A DNA stretch of 64,000 nt, taken from assembly GCF_000425385.1 (NCBI RefSeq), contig NZ_AUDI01000019.1, forward strand, positions 183,515 through 247,514, in the 5' to 3' direction. The DNA comes from Pseudoduganella violaceinigra DSM 15887 (lineage in GTDB: Bacteria; Pseudomonadota; Gammaproteobacteria; Burkholderiales; Burkholderiaceae_D). Below, one piece after another: positions 15,438 to 26,039 of the stretch. How positions within the stretch are numbered: position 1 is the stretch's first letter; every line of letters begins with the position of its first letter. The notes beneath the pieces are model-generated. The model was not told where the DNA came from, searched no databases, and was given only the letters and a program-made list of their open reading frames with translations. The translations under genes were made by a program, and so were the position numbers.

Positions 15438-15479
15438 CTCCCGGCGCGACCAAGCGCCGCAAAAAAATAAGACCGGGAG
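15438..15479 (-). promoter_or_regulatory. Leader hairpins covering the decarboxylase ribosome-binding site
   Basis: CTCCCGG at 15438-15444 pairs with CCGGGAG at 15473-15479. Inside lies a 6-bp perfect hairpin (15442-15447 with 15454-15459). On the minus strand the Shine-Dalgarno GGGAG lies in the 3' arm of the outer pair, 7 bp before the ATG at 15430, so folding would hide it. This could be a translational switch; it may also be chance in GC-rich sequence. Confidence 0.4.
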
Positions 15480-15546
15480 TATCTCAGAAATTCCCGGTGC
15501 AAGGTAAATTATTTCGGGGATGGGCATCCAGCCCCGACTGCGCGCC

Positions 15547-16110
15547 TCAAATCATGGCGAACACGCCCAGGCCCAGGCCCACGGCGGCCACGCCATAGGT
15601 GGCCCACATCAGCCATTTACGGTTGGTCAACAGGGTGATCGCGGCCAGCGCGATGGCGATTTGTTCGGCGGTGGTGGCCAGCGCCCACTGGTGATGCTTG
15701 TGCATGGAATGGTCCGACTTATGGTCCCATTCGGTCGATTTGGCTTCCCACTCCTCGGCATCCTTCTTGATGGCGTCTTTTTCTTCCTTGTAGCGCAGCA
15801 CTTCAGCCTTGTACTTTTCCACTTCCGCGTTCGGCAGCAGCATGGCCAGTTCGGCCAGGTTCTGTTTGGACGACTTGGCCTGGTAGTAGTTCCAGCGGTT
15901 CGATGCCTCGGTCTTGGCGATGGCGGCATTGTTCTTGAACAGGGCCGCGTCGTTCTGCGTGGCGCCGCCCTGGTAGCCGAAGATGGCGCCCACCGTGGCC
16001 AGGATGGCTGTCGTCACGGCGATATTGCCGGAGAATTTATCGTTGCTGTGTGCTGCGTGTTCCACGGCGTGATCGTGCGGGCCGTGGACGTGGAAACCGT
16101 GTCCGGACAT
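15547..16110 (-). CDS. DUF4337-family membrane protein
   Basis: A 187-residue protein with a His-rich N-terminus (HGFHVHGPHDHAVEHAAH), a membrane segment at about residues 30-48 and two more near the C-terminus. A long charged helical region rich in Lys, Glu and Trp lies between. This arrangement, including NNAAIAKTEASNRWNYYQAKS, is that of DUF4337 proteins, whose function is not known. The gene follows folA on the same strand with a 3-bp gap, so they are probably co-transcribed. Confidence 0.85.
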   Translation of the reverse strand: MSGHGFHVHGPHDHAVEHAAHSNDKFSGNIAVTTAILATVGAIFGYQGGATQNDAALFKNNAAIAKTEASNRWNYYQAKSSKQNLAELAMLLPNAEVEKYKAEVLRYKEEKDAIKKDAEEWEAKSTEWDHKSDHSMHKHHQWALATTAEQIAIALAAITLLTNRKWLMWATYGVAAVGLGLGVFAMI

Positions 16111-16113
16111 TGT

Positions 16114-16596
16114 TTAGTTCCTGTGATAGCTGATAAAAGCGTAAGGCAGCCCTGCTGCCGAAATGTGTTCTTCACGCGCGACTTCCTGCCATTCGCCGGC
16201 CGCCAGCGCCGGGAAGAAGGCATCGCACTCGAAGCTGCGGCCGATGCGGGTGATTACAAGCTTGCCCACCAGCGGCATGGCTTGCTCGAAAATCTGGCCG
16301 CCACCGATGACGAAGGCTTGTCCGGCGCCTTCGACGAGATCGAGCGCCTGTTGCAGCGAAGCGGCCCGCTCCACGCCTTCATGCCGCCATTCGGCGTTGC
16401 GGCTGATGACGATATTGCGGCGGTTCGGCAATGGCCTGCCGATCGAATCGAAGGTCTTGCGGCCCATGATGATCGGGTGGCCGGAAGTCAGGCGCTTGAA
16501 ATGCGCCAGATCCTCCGGCAAATGCCACGGCAGGGTGTTGTGGATGCCGATGCCATTGTTGGCATCCGTCGCGACGATGATGGTCAAATTTGTCAT
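16114..16596 (-). CDS. folA: Dihydrofolate reductase
   Basis: A 160-residue NADPH-dependent enzyme that regenerates tetrahydrofolate after thymidylate synthesis. [25 protein letters not shown] carries the substrate-binding Trp and the active-site acid in [27 protein letters not shown] is the cofactor-binding motif. The start MTNLTIIVA at 16596 was chosen; MSAM at 16605 is also possible, and no strong ribosome-binding site separates them. thyA, its usual neighbour, is 8.5 kb away on the same strand, beyond a plus-strand four-gene block. Confidence 0.96.
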   Translation of the reverse strand: MTNLTIIVATDANNGIGIHNTLPWHLPEDLAHFKRLTSGHPIIMGRKTFDSIGRPLPNRRNIVISRNAEWRHEGVERAASLQQALDLVEGAGQAFVIGGGQIFEQAMPLVGKLVITRIGRSFECDAFFPALAAGEWQEVAREEHISAAGLPYAFISYHRN

Positions 16597-16743
16597 GGCC
16601 GACATTATATATCGGAGCACTTTTCAATCCGGTCATGTTGCGGAATTGTGGCAGCGCCAGTATTTTCTTCGTAGTTTGGGGGCTTGTGACGTTTGGAGAG
16701 TTTCTAAGCGGGGTCACTGTCGTATCTTGAATTCAGCGCGCCA

Positions 16744-16765
16744 GGAATTGCCACTCGGTAATTCC
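16744..16765. promoter_or_regulatory. Near-perfect dyad upstream of carA, candidate operator
   Basis: GGAATTGCC-ACTC-GGTAATTCC is a 9-bp dyad with one mismatch, 43 bp before the carA start and between the divergent folA and carA genes. It could be a repressor site or an RNA hairpin in the carA leader. The 16597-16807 interval shows no clear sigma-70 promoter by eye. Confidence 0.35.
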
Positions 16766-16807
16766 GTTTGTTGGTTTCATAACGATATTGAGGCAGGAGA
16801 CCCCCTG

Positions 16808-17965
16808 ATGAAACACCCCCTTAAGCATTCCTCCGGGCACGCCGTGCGCGCAGTGCTCGCCCTGGCGGACGGCACGCTGTTCGAAGGCATCTCCATCGGC
16901 GCCAGCGGCGCCACGGCTGGCGAAGTGGTATTCAATACCGCGATGAGCGGCTATCAGGAGATCCTCAGCGATCCAAGCTACAGCCGCCAGATTGTCACGC
17001 TGACCTATCCCCATATCGGCAATACCGGCGTCAATCGCGAAGACGCCGAAGCGTCGCGCATCCACGCCGCCGGCCTGGTGGTGAAAGACCTGCCGTTGCT
17101 GGCGTCGAGCTTCCGCAGCGAGCAAGACCTGTCGTCCTGGCTGGCGGAGCAGGGTGTGGTGGCCATTGCCGGCATCGATACCCGCAAGCTGACCCGCATC
17201 CTGCGTGAGAAAGGCGCCCAGTCCGGCGCCATCGTGAGCGGCGCCGCGGCGGACCAGGCGCTGCAGCTGGCGCGCGATTTTCCCGGCCTGGCCGGCATGG
17301 ACCTGGCGCAAACGGTAAGCACCGCGGTCGCGTACGAGTGGAGCGAGACCGAATGGATGCTCGGCCACGGCCATGGCCGCCAGTTGCAGCCGCGCTGCCA
17401 TGTGGTGGCGTATGACTTCGGGGTGAAAGCCAATATCCTGCGCATGCTGGCCCAGCGCGGCTGCCGCGTGACGGTGTTGCCGGCCAAGGCCGGCGCCGCG
17501 GCGGCCCTGGCGCTGCAGCCGGACGGCATCTTCCTCTCCAACGGGCCGGGCGATCCGCAGCCATGCAGTTACGCCATCGAAGCGGCGCGCGAACTGATCG
17601 AGCGCGGCATCCCGACCTTCGGCATCTGCCTGGGCCACCAGATCATGGCGCTCGCTTCCGGTGCGCGCACCGTGAAGATGAAGTTCGGCCACCACGGCGC
17701 CAACCACCCGGTGCAGGATCTTGAAACCGGCCGCGTGATGATAACCGCCCAGAACCACGGCTTTGCGGTGGATGCGGATTCGCTGCCACCCACTTGCGCC
17801 GTCACCCATATTTCGCTGTTCGACGGTTCGCTGCAAGGCTTCCGCCGCACCGATAAACCCGCCTTCTGTTTCCAGGGGCACCCCGAAGCGTCGCCCGGCC
17901 CGCACGACCTCGCGCCGCTGTTCGACCGCTTCGTTGGCATGATGGAAGAGGCCCGCCATGGCTAA
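16808..17965 (+). CDS. carA: Carbamoyl-phosphate synthase small (glutaminase) subunit
   Basis: A 385-residue glutamine amidotransferase subunit that supplies ammonia to CarB for carbamoyl phosphate, used in pyrimidine and arginine synthesis. The N-terminal CPSase domain starts [15 protein letters not shown]. The class I amidotransferase domain has the nucleophile Cys in GICLGHQ and the catalytic His/Glu in [12 protein letters not shown]. The ATG at 16808 fits the family start. It overlaps carB by 8 bp. It is the first gene of a tight operon with carB, a chemoreceptor and an M48 peptidase, an unusual context for carA. Confidence 0.95.
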   Translation: MKHPLKHSSGHAVRAVLALADGTLFEGISIGASGATAGEVVFNTAMSGYQEILSDPSYSRQIVTLTYPHIGNTGVNREDAEASRIHAAGLVVKDLPLLASSFRSEQDLSSWLAEQGVVAIAGIDTRKLTRILREKGAQSGAIVSGAAADQALQLARDFPGLAGMDLAQTVSTAVAYEWSETEWMLGHGHGRQLQPRCHVVAYDFGVKANILRMLAQRGCRVTVLPAKAGAAAALALQPDGIFLSNGPGDPQPCSYAIEAARELIERGIPTFGICLGHQIMALASGARTVKMKFGHHGANHPVQDLETGRVMITAQNHGFAVDADSLPPTCAVTHISLFDGSLQGFRRTDKPAFCFQGHPEASPGPHDLAPLFDRFVGMMEEARHG

Positions 17966-20900
17966 ACGCACCGACATCCAGCGCATCCTGATCATCGGCG
18001 CCGGCCCGATCGTGATCGGCCAGGCCTGCGAATTCGACTACTCCGGCGCCCAGGCCTGCAAAGCCTTGCGCGAGGAGGGCTACCAGGTCGTGCTGGTCAA
18101 CAGCAACCCCGCCACCATCATGACCGACCCGGGCATGGCCGACGTGACGTATATCGAGCCGATCACCTGGGAAACCGTGGCCCGCATCATTGAGAAGGAA
18201 AGGCCGCAGGCGGTGTTGCCGACCATGGGCGGCCAGACCGCGCTCAATTGCGCGCTCGACCTGCACCGCCATGGCGTGCTGGAACGCTTCAATGTGGAGC
18301 TGATCGGCGCGACGCCGCAGGCCATCGACCGCGCCGAAGACCGGGCCAAGTTCAAGGCCGCCATGGAAGGCATCGGCCTTGAATCGGCGCGCTCCGGCGT
18401 TGCGCATACCATGGCCGAAGCCTGGCAGGCGCAGGAGCGGCTGGGCTTCCCGGTCATCATCCGTCCTTCGTTCACCATGGGCGGCAGCGGCGGCGGCATC
18501 GCCCGCAATGGCGATGAATTCACCGCCATCTGCCTGCGCGGCCTGGAACTGTCGCCGACCTCCGAATTGCTGATCGAGGAGTCGCTGATCGGCTGGAAGG
18601 AGTTCGAGATGGAGGTGGTGCGCGACCGCAAGGACAACTGCATCATCGTCTGTTCGATTGAAAACCTGGATCCGATGGGCGTGCACACAGGCGATTCGAT
18701 CACCGTGGCCCCGGCCCAGACCCTGACCGACAAGGAATACCAGCTGATGCGCGACGCCTCGCTCGACGTGCTGCGCGAAATCGGCGTGGACACGGGCGGC
18801 TCGAATGTGCAGTTCGCGGTCAACCCGCAGGACGGCCGCATGATCGTGATCGAAATGAACCCGCGCGTATCGCGTTCCTCGGCCCTGGCGTCCAAGGCCA
18901 CCGGCTTCCCGATCGCACGGGTCGCGGCCAAGCTGGCCGTGGGCTTCACCCTGGACGAGCTGCAGAACGAAATTACCGGCGGCGCCACGCCCGCCTCGTT
19001 CGAACCGGCCATCGACTACGTGGTCACCAAGATCCCGCGCTTCGCCTTCGAGAAATTCGCCGGTGCAAACGACCGCCTGACCACGCAGATGAAATCCGTG
19101 GGCGAGGTGATGGCCATGGGCCGCACCTTCCAGGAATCGTTCCAGAAGGCGCTGCGCGGGCTCGATATCGGGGTGGACGGCTTGCAGCGCATCGCCACCG
19201 GGCGCGACGTGATCGAACAGGAATTGCGCCTGCCCGGCCCGCAGCGCATCTGGTATGTGGGCGAGGCCTTTGCACAGGGCATGTCGCTGGTGGAAGTGAA
19301 CCGCCTGTCGCACATCGACCCCTGGTTCCTGGCGCAGATCCAGGACCTGGTGGAAGTCGAGGAATGGGTCGCGTCGCAGCAGCTGGGCGGCTTCGACCGC
19401 CACGTGTTGCGGCGCCTGAAGCAGCAAGGTTTCAGCGACCGCCGGCTGGCGGCCCTGCTGGGCGTGACGGAAGGCGCGGTGCGCGCCCAGCGCCACGCCC
19501 AGGGCATCCGCCCGGTCTATAAGCGCGTCGACACCTGCGCCGGCGAGTTCGCCACGCGCACGGCCTATATGTACTCGACCTACGACGAGGAATGCGAAGC
19601 CCAGCCGAGCGCCGCGCGCAAGATCATGGTACTGGGCGGCGGCCCGAACCGGATCGGGCAGGGCATCGAATTTGACTACTGCTGCGTGCATGCCGCGCTG
19701 GCCATGCGCGAGGACGGCTACGAAACCATCATGGTCAACTGCAATCCGGAGACGGTGTCGACCGACTATGACACCTCGGACCGCCTGTATTTCGAGTCCC
19801 TGACGCTGGAAGATGTGCTGGAAATCGTCGCTCTCGAGAAGCCGGAAGGGGTGATCGTGCAATATGGCGGGCAGACGCCGCTCAAGCTGGCGCTTGAGCT
19901 GGAAGCGAACGGTGTGCCCATCATCGGCACGTCGCCCGACATGATCGATGCCGCCGAGGACCGCGAACGCTTCCAGAAACTGCTGTTCGAACTGGATCTG
20001 CGCCAGCCGGCCAACCGCACCGCGCGCAACGAGCAGCAGGCCGTGGCGATGGCCGAGGAAATCGGCTACCCGCTGGTGGTGCGCCCTTCGTACGTGCTGG
20101 GCGGACGCGCCATGGAGATCGTGCACGAGCGCGCCGACCTGGAACGCTATATGCGCGAGGCGGTCAAGGTTTCCCATGATTCGCCGGTGCTGCTGGACCG
20201 CTTCCTGAACGACGCCATCGAGGTGGACGTCGACTGCGTCAGCGACGGCAGCGAAGTCGTGATCGGCGGCGTCATGGAGCACGTTGAGCAAGCCGGCATC
20301 CATTCCGGCGACTCGGCCTGCAGTCTGCCCCCTTACTCGCTGGCGGACGGCACCGTCGAGGAGATCAAACGCCAGACCGAACGCCTGGCGCGCGGCCTCA
20401 ATGTGGTGGGCCTGATGAATGTGCAGTTCGCGGTGCAGCGGCACAAGGCCGACGGCCGCATGCAGGACCGTGTATTCGTGCTGGAGGTGAATCCGCGCGC
20501 CTCGCGCACCGTTCCCTTCGTGTCGAAAGCGACCGGCGTCCAATTGGCCAAGGTGGCCGCGCGCTGCATGGCTGGCCGGTCGCTGGTGGAGCAGGGCGTC
20601 ACGGCCGAAGTCATTCCGCCTTATTACAGCGTCAAGGAGGCGGTCCTGCCGTTTGGTAAATTCCCCGGCGTGGATCCCATCCTCGGGCCGGAAATGAAGT
20701 CTACCGGCGAAGTGATGGGGACCGGCGCAACCTTCGGCGAAGCCTTCCTCAAGGCCGAACTGGGCGCCGGCGTGCGCATTCCGGCGCAAGGCCATGTGTA
20801 TATGCGGGTGCGCAAGGCCGACCAGGCGCGCGCCGTGGCGCTGGCCCGGGAGCTGGCCGATGCCGGCTACTCGCTGTGCGCCAGCGAAATCACCGCGGCC

Positions 20901-21776
20901 GTGCTGGAAGCGGGCGAGGTGCCGGTCAATACCATCGAAGACGAGACCCTGCTTGGCCTGTTGGCCCTGCGCGAGATTGCCATGGCCGTGGTCACTGTGG
21001 ACGAGAAGCGTACCGCGGTCGCCGCCACGCGCGGGCTGCGCGTCGCGGCGCTCGCTTCCGGCACGCTGCTGTTTACCACCATCGCCGCAGCCGAAGCGGC
21101 GGCCGAAGCCGTCAAGCATGCCGGCGGCACGGCGGTGCGCTCGCTGCAGGAATTGCACGCCTTGCTGGACCACGAGCGGCGCCAGGTGCCGCCGGCCGCG
21201 CCGCGCCCGGTGCCCGGCGCCGCGGACCTGGCGGCCGCCGCATGGCAGATGCCGGAGCGCCGCACCGCATCGCGCCAGCGCAGTGTCGGCGGCGCGCCGC
21301 TCAAGCTCTTCATTCGCCAGCCTTTCACCGAATCGGACGAGCGCGAGCAGCGCATGATCGGCGAGATCATGGAAATGATCGACAGCGCCAACGGCTTGCC
21401 GCACGCCTTCGACTACCTGACAGGCTTGCAGGCCGAGAGCGCGGACACCTTCCGCGCCTCGTTCGAGCGCAGCCAGGGCCTGCCATTCACGCCGCAGAAT
21501 TTCCGCCGCCACCGGCTTGCATTGCTGGAGCAGGCGGACGCAATGATCAACATTCGTGTTGGAATGAGTGAGAGCAGTGCATTCGAGTTGAGCTATCACA
21601 TATTCAAGGGGCGCAGAACACCTATCCTGTTCCTGGTGTGGAAAGGGGCGCCAATCAAGACCACGCTGCTGCGCGAACTCGACGACCTGGTGGATATCAC
21701 CTATATCGAGTTCGACGACGTATCGGAGTTGCGGGGCCGGTTGCATCAGTTCTTCAAATGTCTGGTAAAGGAGTAA
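17958..21776 (+). CDS. carB: Carbamoyl-phosphate synthase large subunit with extra C-terminal domain
   Basis: A 1272-residue protein; family members are usually about 1070-1080. Residues 1 to about 1075 follow the standard order: first ATP-grasp half, oligomerisation domain, second ATP-grasp half ([16 protein letters not shown]), and a methylglyoxal-synthase-like allosteric domain (about 950-1070) that looks divergent. After a linker (about 1075-1115, Pro/Ala-rich), residues 1116-1272 form an added domain ([18 protein letters not shown] ... [18 protein letters not shown]). In this, E1210 with the following hydrophobic strand resembles nucleoside 2-deoxyribosyltransferase-like folds. The extension is in frame and has the same base composition. 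Its job is unknown; it may sense a nucleotide. Confidence 0.93.
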   Translation: MAKRTDIQRILIIGAGPIVIGQACEFDYSGAQACKALREEGYQVVLVNSNPATIMTDPGMADVTYIEPITWETVARIIEKERPQAVLPTMGGQTALNCALDLHRHGVLERFNVELIGATPQAIDRAEDRAKFKAAMEGIGLESARSGVAHTMAEAWQAQERLGFPVIIRPSFTMGGSGGGIARNGDEFTAICLRGLELSPTSELLIEESLIGWKEFEMEVVRDRKDNCIIVCSIENLDPMGVHTGDSITVAPAQTLTDKEYQLMRDASLDVLREIGVDTGGSNVQFAVNPQDGRMIVIEMNPRVSRSSALASKATGFPIARVAAKLAVGFTLDELQNEITGGATPASFEPAIDYVVTKIPRFAFEKFAGANDRLTTQMKSVGEVMAMGRTFQESFQKALRGLDIGVDGLQRIATGRDVIEQELRLPGPQRIWYVGEAFAQGMSLVEVNRLSHIDPWFLAQIQDLVEVEEWVASQQLGGFDRHVLRRLKQQGFSDRRLAALLGVTEGAVRAQRHAQGIRPVYKRVDTCAGEFATRTAYMYSTYDEECEAQPSAARKIMVLGGGPNRIGQGIEFDYCCVHAALAMREDGYETIMVNCNPETVSTDYDTSDRLYFESLTLEDVLEIVALEKPEGVIVQYGGQTPLKLALELEANGVPIIGTSPDMIDAAEDRERFQKLLFELDLRQPANRTARNEQQAVAMAEEIGYPLVVRPSYVLGGRAMEIVHERADLERYMREAVKVSHDSPVLLDRFLNDAIEVDVDCVSDGSEVVIGGVMEHVEQAGIHSGDSACSLPPYSLADGTVEEIKRQTERLARGLNVVGLMNVQFAVQRHKADGRMQDRVFVLEVNPRASRTVPFVSKATGVQLAKVAARCMAGRSLVEQGVTAEVIPPYYSVKEAVLPFGKFPGVDPILGPEMKSTGEVMGTGATFGEAFLKAELGAGVRIPAQGHVYMRVRKADQARAVALARELADAGYSLCASEITAAVLEAGEVPVNTIEDETLLGLLALREIAMAVVTVDEKRTAVAATRGLRVAALASGTLLFTTIAAAEAAAEAVKHAGGTAVRSLQELHALLDHERRQVPPAAPRPVPGAADLAAAAWQMPERRTASRQRSVGGAPLKLFIRQPFTESDEREQRMIGEIMEMIDSANGLPHAFDYLTGLQAESADTFRASFERSQGLPFTPQNFRRHRLALLEQADAMINIRVGMSESSAFELSYHIFKGRRTPILFLVWKGAPIKTTLLRELDDLVDITYIEFDDVSELRGRLHQFFKCLVKE

Positions 21777-21779
21777 GCG

Positions 21780-23519
21780 ATGTTCAATAATTTCAAGATC
21801 AAAACCCTGCTGGTTGGCGTGCTGGGTTTGCTCATTGGCCTGCTGGCGATCATCGGCGGCCTCGGCATCCTGAGCGCGCAGCGCTCGGTCGGACTGGTGA
21901 AGGACGTTACCGTCGTCAACCAGAAGAACATTGCGGAACGCAGTGCGATCCGCCTGGACATGGAAACGGGCCGCAGCCAGATTCTGCAGGCCTTGCAGCA
22001 TAACCCGGACCTGGGCTGGAGCAAGCTGCACGACCACCCGCTGACCAACCACTTCAACATCGTGGATGACGTGACGGATCGCGTGAGCAAGCGCTGGGAG
22101 GTCTACCTGGCCAGCATCAAGCTGCCGGAAGAGCGCAAGCTGGCCGAAGACTGGTACGCCAAGAGCGATGGGCTGGGCATCGAGCATATCCGCGCCGCCG
22201 CCGTGGCCGTCCGGGAAAACCGCTGGGACGATGCGGAAACGGTGCTGATCAAGAAGGTCAACCCGTCCTACCGCATCGGCGACGCCGCCCTGAAGACGCT
22301 GACCGAATACAGCGACAAGCGCATCGGGGAAGACGATGCCGCCGTGGCGTCGAGCCTGAGCCGCAACAGCACCACCGTCACCCTGGTCCTGGCCGGCGGC
22401 CTGGCCTTGAGCGTCTTTGCGGGTCTGGTGCTGATGAAGGCGATCTCCGAACCGCTGGCCGAGGCCATGGCCGTGGCCCACCGGGTCGCCGACGGCGACC
22501 TGAAAGGCAAGTCCACCGTGCATCCGAAGAACGAATTCGGCGAGCTGCTGGACGCCCTCGACAAGATGCGCGACAACCTGGCCGCCATCGTGGCCGAGGT
22601 GCGCAGCGGCAGCGACACCATTTCCAGCGCCTCGGGTCAGATCGCGGCGGGCAATATGGACTTGTCCGACCGCACTGGGGAACAGGCTGCCTCGCTGGAG
22701 GAAACCGCTTCGTCAATGGAGGAGCTGACCAGCACCGTGCGCCAGAACGCCGATAATGCGCGCCAGGCCAACCAGTTGGCCGTGTCGGCATCGGCGGTGG
22801 CGTCCAAGGGCGGTGAAGTGGTCGAGCAGGTGGTCGAAACCATGGGCTCGATTAATGAATCTTCGAACAAGATTGTTGACATCATCGCAGTCATCGACGG
22901 CATCGCCTTCCAGACCAATATCCTGGCCCTGAATGCGGCGGTGGAGGCGGCGCGGGCCGGCGAGCAGGGCCGCGGCTTCGCCGTGGTGGCCACCGAAGTA
23001 CGCAACCTGGCGCAGCGCTCGGCCGCCGCCGCCAAGGAAATCAAGCAATTGATCGACGACTCGGTCGGCAAGGTGGAAAGCGGCGCCAAGCTGGTGAACC
23101 AGGCCGGCAGCACGATGAAGGAAATCGTCAACAGCATCCAGCGCGTGACCGATATCATGGGCGAAATCACTGTCGCCACCCAGGAACAGACCGCCGGATT
23201 GGAACAAATTCACCAAGCCATCACGGAGATGGATACAATTACGCAACAGAACGTGGCATTGGTCGAAGAAGCCGCTTCGGCTTCCGGTGCGCTGCAGCAG
23301 CAGGCCAGCAGTTTGTCGCGCGTGGTCAGCGTGTTCCAGGTGGATGTACAGCACCGCGAACATCCGGCCGCGGTGCAGGCGCGCGCGGTCATCCAGGCGG
23401 TGCGCGCCAAGCCGGCCGCGCCGGCCAAGGCCCAGGCCAGGCCGGCCCTGCGTGATGCCCGGCCGGCCGCCGCGCGCAAGGTCGCCAATAGCCAGGTGGG
23501 AGATTGGGAAGAGTTTTGA
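21780..23519 (+). CDS. Methyl-accepting chemotaxis protein
   Basis: A 579-residue chemoreceptor, 3 bp after carB. It has two membrane segments (about 10-30 and 197-217) around a four-helix-bundle-like periplasmic domain, then HAMP and a long signalling coiled coil. The hairpin tip [19 protein letters not shown] contacts CheA/CheW. The protein ends in GDWEEF, a terminal pentapeptide-type tether for CheR/CheB like NWETF of Tsr. Ligand unknown. Its place in the carAB operon hints at sensing a related metabolite, but this is inference. Confidence 0.96.
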   Translation: MFNNFKIKTLLVGVLGLLIGLLAIIGGLGILSAQRSVGLVKDVTVVNQKNIAERSAIRLDMETGRSQILQALQHNPDLGWSKLHDHPLTNHFNIVDDVTDRVSKRWEVYLASIKLPEERKLAEDWYAKSDGLGIEHIRAAAVAVRENRWDDAETVLIKKVNPSYRIGDAALKTLTEYSDKRIGEDDAAVASSLSRNSTTVTLVLAGGLALSVFAGLVLMKAISEPLAEAMAVAHRVADGDLKGKSTVHPKNEFGELLDALDKMRDNLAAIVAEVRSGSDTISSASGQIAAGNMDLSDRTGEQAASLEETASSMEELTSTVRQNADNARQANQLAVSASAVASKGGEVVEQVVETMGSINESSNKIVDIIAVIDGIAFQTNILALNAAVEAARAGEQGRGFAVVATEVRNLAQRSAAAAKEIKQLIDDSVGKVESGAKLVNQAGSTMKEIVNSIQRVTDIMGEITVATQEQTAGLEQIHQAITEMDTITQQNVALVEEAASASGALQQQASSLSRVVSVFQVDVQHREHPAAVQARAVIQAVRAKPAAPAKAQARPALRDARPAAARKVANSQVGDWEEF

Positions 23520-23532
23520 ATGAGGATAACGA

Positions 23533-25059
23533 TTGGATCACGAAGAGTTTGAGCACTTAGTCCGACGGTTGGAGAATGACTCCTATGCCAACCCGGAGGC
23601 TTTCCGCCGCAAAGTGCTGGCAATCAGCCTGGCGGCCTATGTCGCGCTGTTTGGCGCATTGGCCGGGCTGGTTGCCTTGTTCGTCACGCTTATGCAATGG
23701 GCAGTGGAATCGCAGCGCGTTTTCACGACCATCAAGGTCGGCCTGTTTGGCCTGTTCCTGCTGCCGCTGATCTTTGTCGTCCTGCGGTTCATGTTCATGC
23801 GCCTGGACCGGCCGAGCGGCCGCGAACTGGAGCGCGACGAAGCGCCCAAGCTGTTCGATATCGTCGACAAGCTGCACAGCAAGCTGCAAGGTCCGGAGAT
23901 CCACCATGTGCTGGTGACGGACGACTATAACGCCGCTATTTGCCAGCACGCGCGCTACGGCATCTTCGGCGGCTACCGCAATTACCTGATCGTCGGCCTG
24001 CCGTTCCTGCTTGGCACGACGCCGAAGGAAATGCTGTCCGTGCTGGCGCACGAATATGGGCACCTGTGCGGGGACCACAGCAAAGGCGCCGCCTGGGTCT
24101 ACCGCCAGCGCCGCCTGCTGGTCGGCTTTTACGAGCATTTCCGTGACGGCGCCGAGGATAATGTGGTCAGCGCGGCGATGGCGGGCATGCTGAAGCGCTT
24201 CTTCCCTTATTACAGCGCCTATACCTTCGTGCTGGCGCGCCAGTTCGAGTACGAGGCCGACCAGATCGCCAGCGAAATGGCCGGCCATACCGCGACCGGG
24301 CAGGGCCTGGTGCGCAGTCACCTGCTGGGCGACTGGGTCGGCCGGACCTTCTGGCCGCGAATGTACGAGAACGCCGACCGGGCGGAACGTCCGCCCTTCA
24401 TGCCCTACGCTTCGATGCGCATGGCATTCAAGGCCAATTACGATGAATGGGCCAACCAGAAGGCGATGGACGCCGCCTGGGCCGAGAGTTCGGATGTGGA
24501 CGATACCCATCCCTGCCTGCGCGAGCGCCTGGATGCGATCGGGGCGCCGCCCGGCTTGCCGCCGCCGGTCGAGACGCCGGCGGCCGACGTCATGCTGGCA
24601 GCGGGCGTGGGCAAGAAGCTGGAATCGGAACTGGACAAGCAGTGGTGGGATGCCAATGGCCGCAGCTGGCGCGAGCGTTATCGCCATGTGACGCTGTCCC
24701 AGTCGCGCATTCGCGAACTGGATGCGCAGCCGCTGCCGCAGTTGTCGGTGCAGCACCTGCAGGAACTGGCTTCGCTCAAGCTGGAGTTTGAGAATGCCGC
24801 TGCCGCCAAACCGGCGCTGCAGGAGCAGTTGAAACGGTCCGGCGGGCCGTTCCCGAAAGCCTCGCTGATGTACGGCCAGGTGCTGCTGGCGGAAGGCGAC
24901 CGCAAGGGCGTCGATTTCCTGCGCGACGCCGCGCTGAACGACCCAAGACTGCTGAATGAAGCCGCGGAGCGCGGCTATCACTACCTGCTGTCGAAAGAGG
25001 GGGAAGACTCCGCCAACCTGTGGTGGAGCAGTGTCGTCCCCGAGGAAATGCCGGCTTAA
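23533..25059 (+). CDS. M48-family metallopeptidase, membrane-anchored
   Basis: A 508-residue protein starting at TTG (23533) after GAGGA at 23522-23526; no in-frame ATG lies nearer. Two membrane segments occur at about residues 32-55 and 68-90. The peptidase domain has HEYGH at 173-177 and E239 in FEYEAD as the third zinc ligand, the M48 pattern shared with HtpX and Ste24-like enzymes. The C-terminal 180 residues are helical and may be a TPR-like tail. It is the last gene of the carA operon and overlaps convergent thyA by 4 bp. Probably membrane-protein quality control or processing. Confidence 0.9.
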   Translation: MDHEEFEHLVRRLENDSYANPEAFRRKVLAISLAAYVALFGALAGLVALFVTLMQWAVESQRVFTTIKVGLFGLFLLPLIFVVLRFMFMRLDRPSGRELERDEAPKLFDIVDKLHSKLQGPEIHHVLVTDDYNAAICQHARYGIFGGYRNYLIVGLPFLLGTTPKEMLSVLAHEYGHLCGDHSKGAAWVYRQRRLLVGFYEHFRDGAEDNVVSAAMAGMLKRFFPYYSAYTFVLARQFEYEADQIASEMAGHTATGQGLVRSHLLGDWVGRTFWPRMYENADRAERPPFMPYASMRMAFKANYDEWANQKAMDAAWAESSDVDDTHPCLRERLDAIGAPPGLPPPVETPAADVMLAAGVGKKLESELDKQWWDANGRSWRERYRHVTLSQSRIRELDAQPLPQLSVQHLQELASLKLEFENAAAAKPALQEQLKRSGGPFPKASLMYGQVLLAEGDRKGVDFLRDAALNDPRLLNEAAERGYHYLLSKEGEDSANLWWSSVVPEEMPA

Positions 25060-26027
25060 ACGGCCATGGGCGCCGTCAGCGGCGCATGGTGCTGGTAGCC
25101 TTCCAGCGTGAAATCGGAAGGCTCGATCTTCTCCAGCCATTCCGGTTCGTAGTGGCCGGTTTCGGCGAACGATGGCACGCGGCTGTTGATGTGCAGCCGC
25201 GGCAGCGGCAGCGGTTCGCGCTTCAGCTGCTCCTGCACCATCTCCATATGATTTTCGTAAATGTGGGCGTCGCCGATGAAGTAGCTGAACCAGCGCGCCT
25301 TGTAGCCCGTCAGGCGTGCCACCAGGTGCAGCAGGGCGGCGCCTTCGGCGATATTGAACGGGGTGCCGAGGCCGATATCGTTGCTGCGCACGTACAGGCA
25401 CAGCGAGATCTCGCGCGTCGAGGCGTTCGGGATGAACTGGTACAGCAGATGGCAGGCCGGCAGTGCCACCTGGTCCAGTACGGCGGGATTCCAGCCGTGG
25501 AACAGGATGCGGCGGCTGGCGGGATTGTTGACGATGGTGTCGAGGCACTCGCGCAGCTGGTCGATGGCCTTGTACATCAGTACTTTCTGCACGCCGTCTT
25601 CCTGCAGCGGCGCCACCTGGCGGAAGCCGTTGCGTTCCGCATCGGCGATCTGCGCCGTCGCTGCCGCGTCCAGCACCTTATAGCCCGGCCATTCGCGCCA
25701 TTGCACGCCATACACGGGGCCCAGGTCGTCGGTGCCGGTGCGGTGCGGGTTGGCCAGCCATTGCTGGTTTTCGTTGGCGTTCTGGTCCCAGACCTTGCAG
25801 CCCAGGGCGCGGAAATCGGCGGCGCTACGGGATGCGCGCAGGAAGGCGCACAGTTCACCGACCACGGATTTGAAGGCCAGCTTCTTGGTCGTCACTGCCG
25901 GGAAGCCGTCGTTCATATCGAAGCGCATCATGGCGCCAGGCACGCTCAGGGTGCGGATGCCGGTACGGTTGTCCTGCCAGCTGCCCTGTTCCAGCACGGT
26001 GCTGATTAATTCCTTGTACTGCTTCAT
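25056..26027 (-). CDS. thyA: Thymidylate synthase
   Basis: A 323-residue enzyme converting dUMP and methylene-THF to dTMP and DHF. The catalytic Cys is in [11 protein letters not shown]. Folate- and dUMP-binding residues appear in [18 protein letters not shown] and [16 protein letters not shown]. It is longer than the 264-residue E. coli enzyme because of an insertion after the WREWPGY segment, as in long ThyA forms. The ATG at 26027 lies 12 bp after the helicase gene, so it ends a minus-strand operon. folA is separated from it by the carA-M48 block. Confidence 0.97.
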   Translation of the reverse strand: MKQYKELISTVLEQGSWQDNRTGIRTLSVPGAMMRFDMNDGFPAVTTKKLAFKSVVGELCAFLRASRSAADFRALGCKVWDQNANENQQWLANPHRTGTDDLGPVYGVQWREWPGYKVLDAAATAQIADAERNGFRQVAPLQEDGVQKVLMYKAIDQLRECLDTIVNNPASRRILFHGWNPAVLDQVALPACHLLYQFIPNASTREISLCLYVRSNDIGLGTPFNIAEGAALLHLVARLTGYKARWFSYFIGDAHIYENHMEMVQEQLKREPLPLPRLHINSRVPSFAETGHYEPEWLEKIEPSDFTLEGYQHHAPLTAPMAV

Positions 26028-26039
26028 GCATTTCTCCGT

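Noticed and set aside
17802..22523. A 1573-residue open frame antisense to carA-carB and the chemoreceptor gene
   Set aside because: It is a GC-rich antisense shadow: the protein is His/Arg/Gln/Ala-rich with no domain, and the plus strand encodes clear enzymes.
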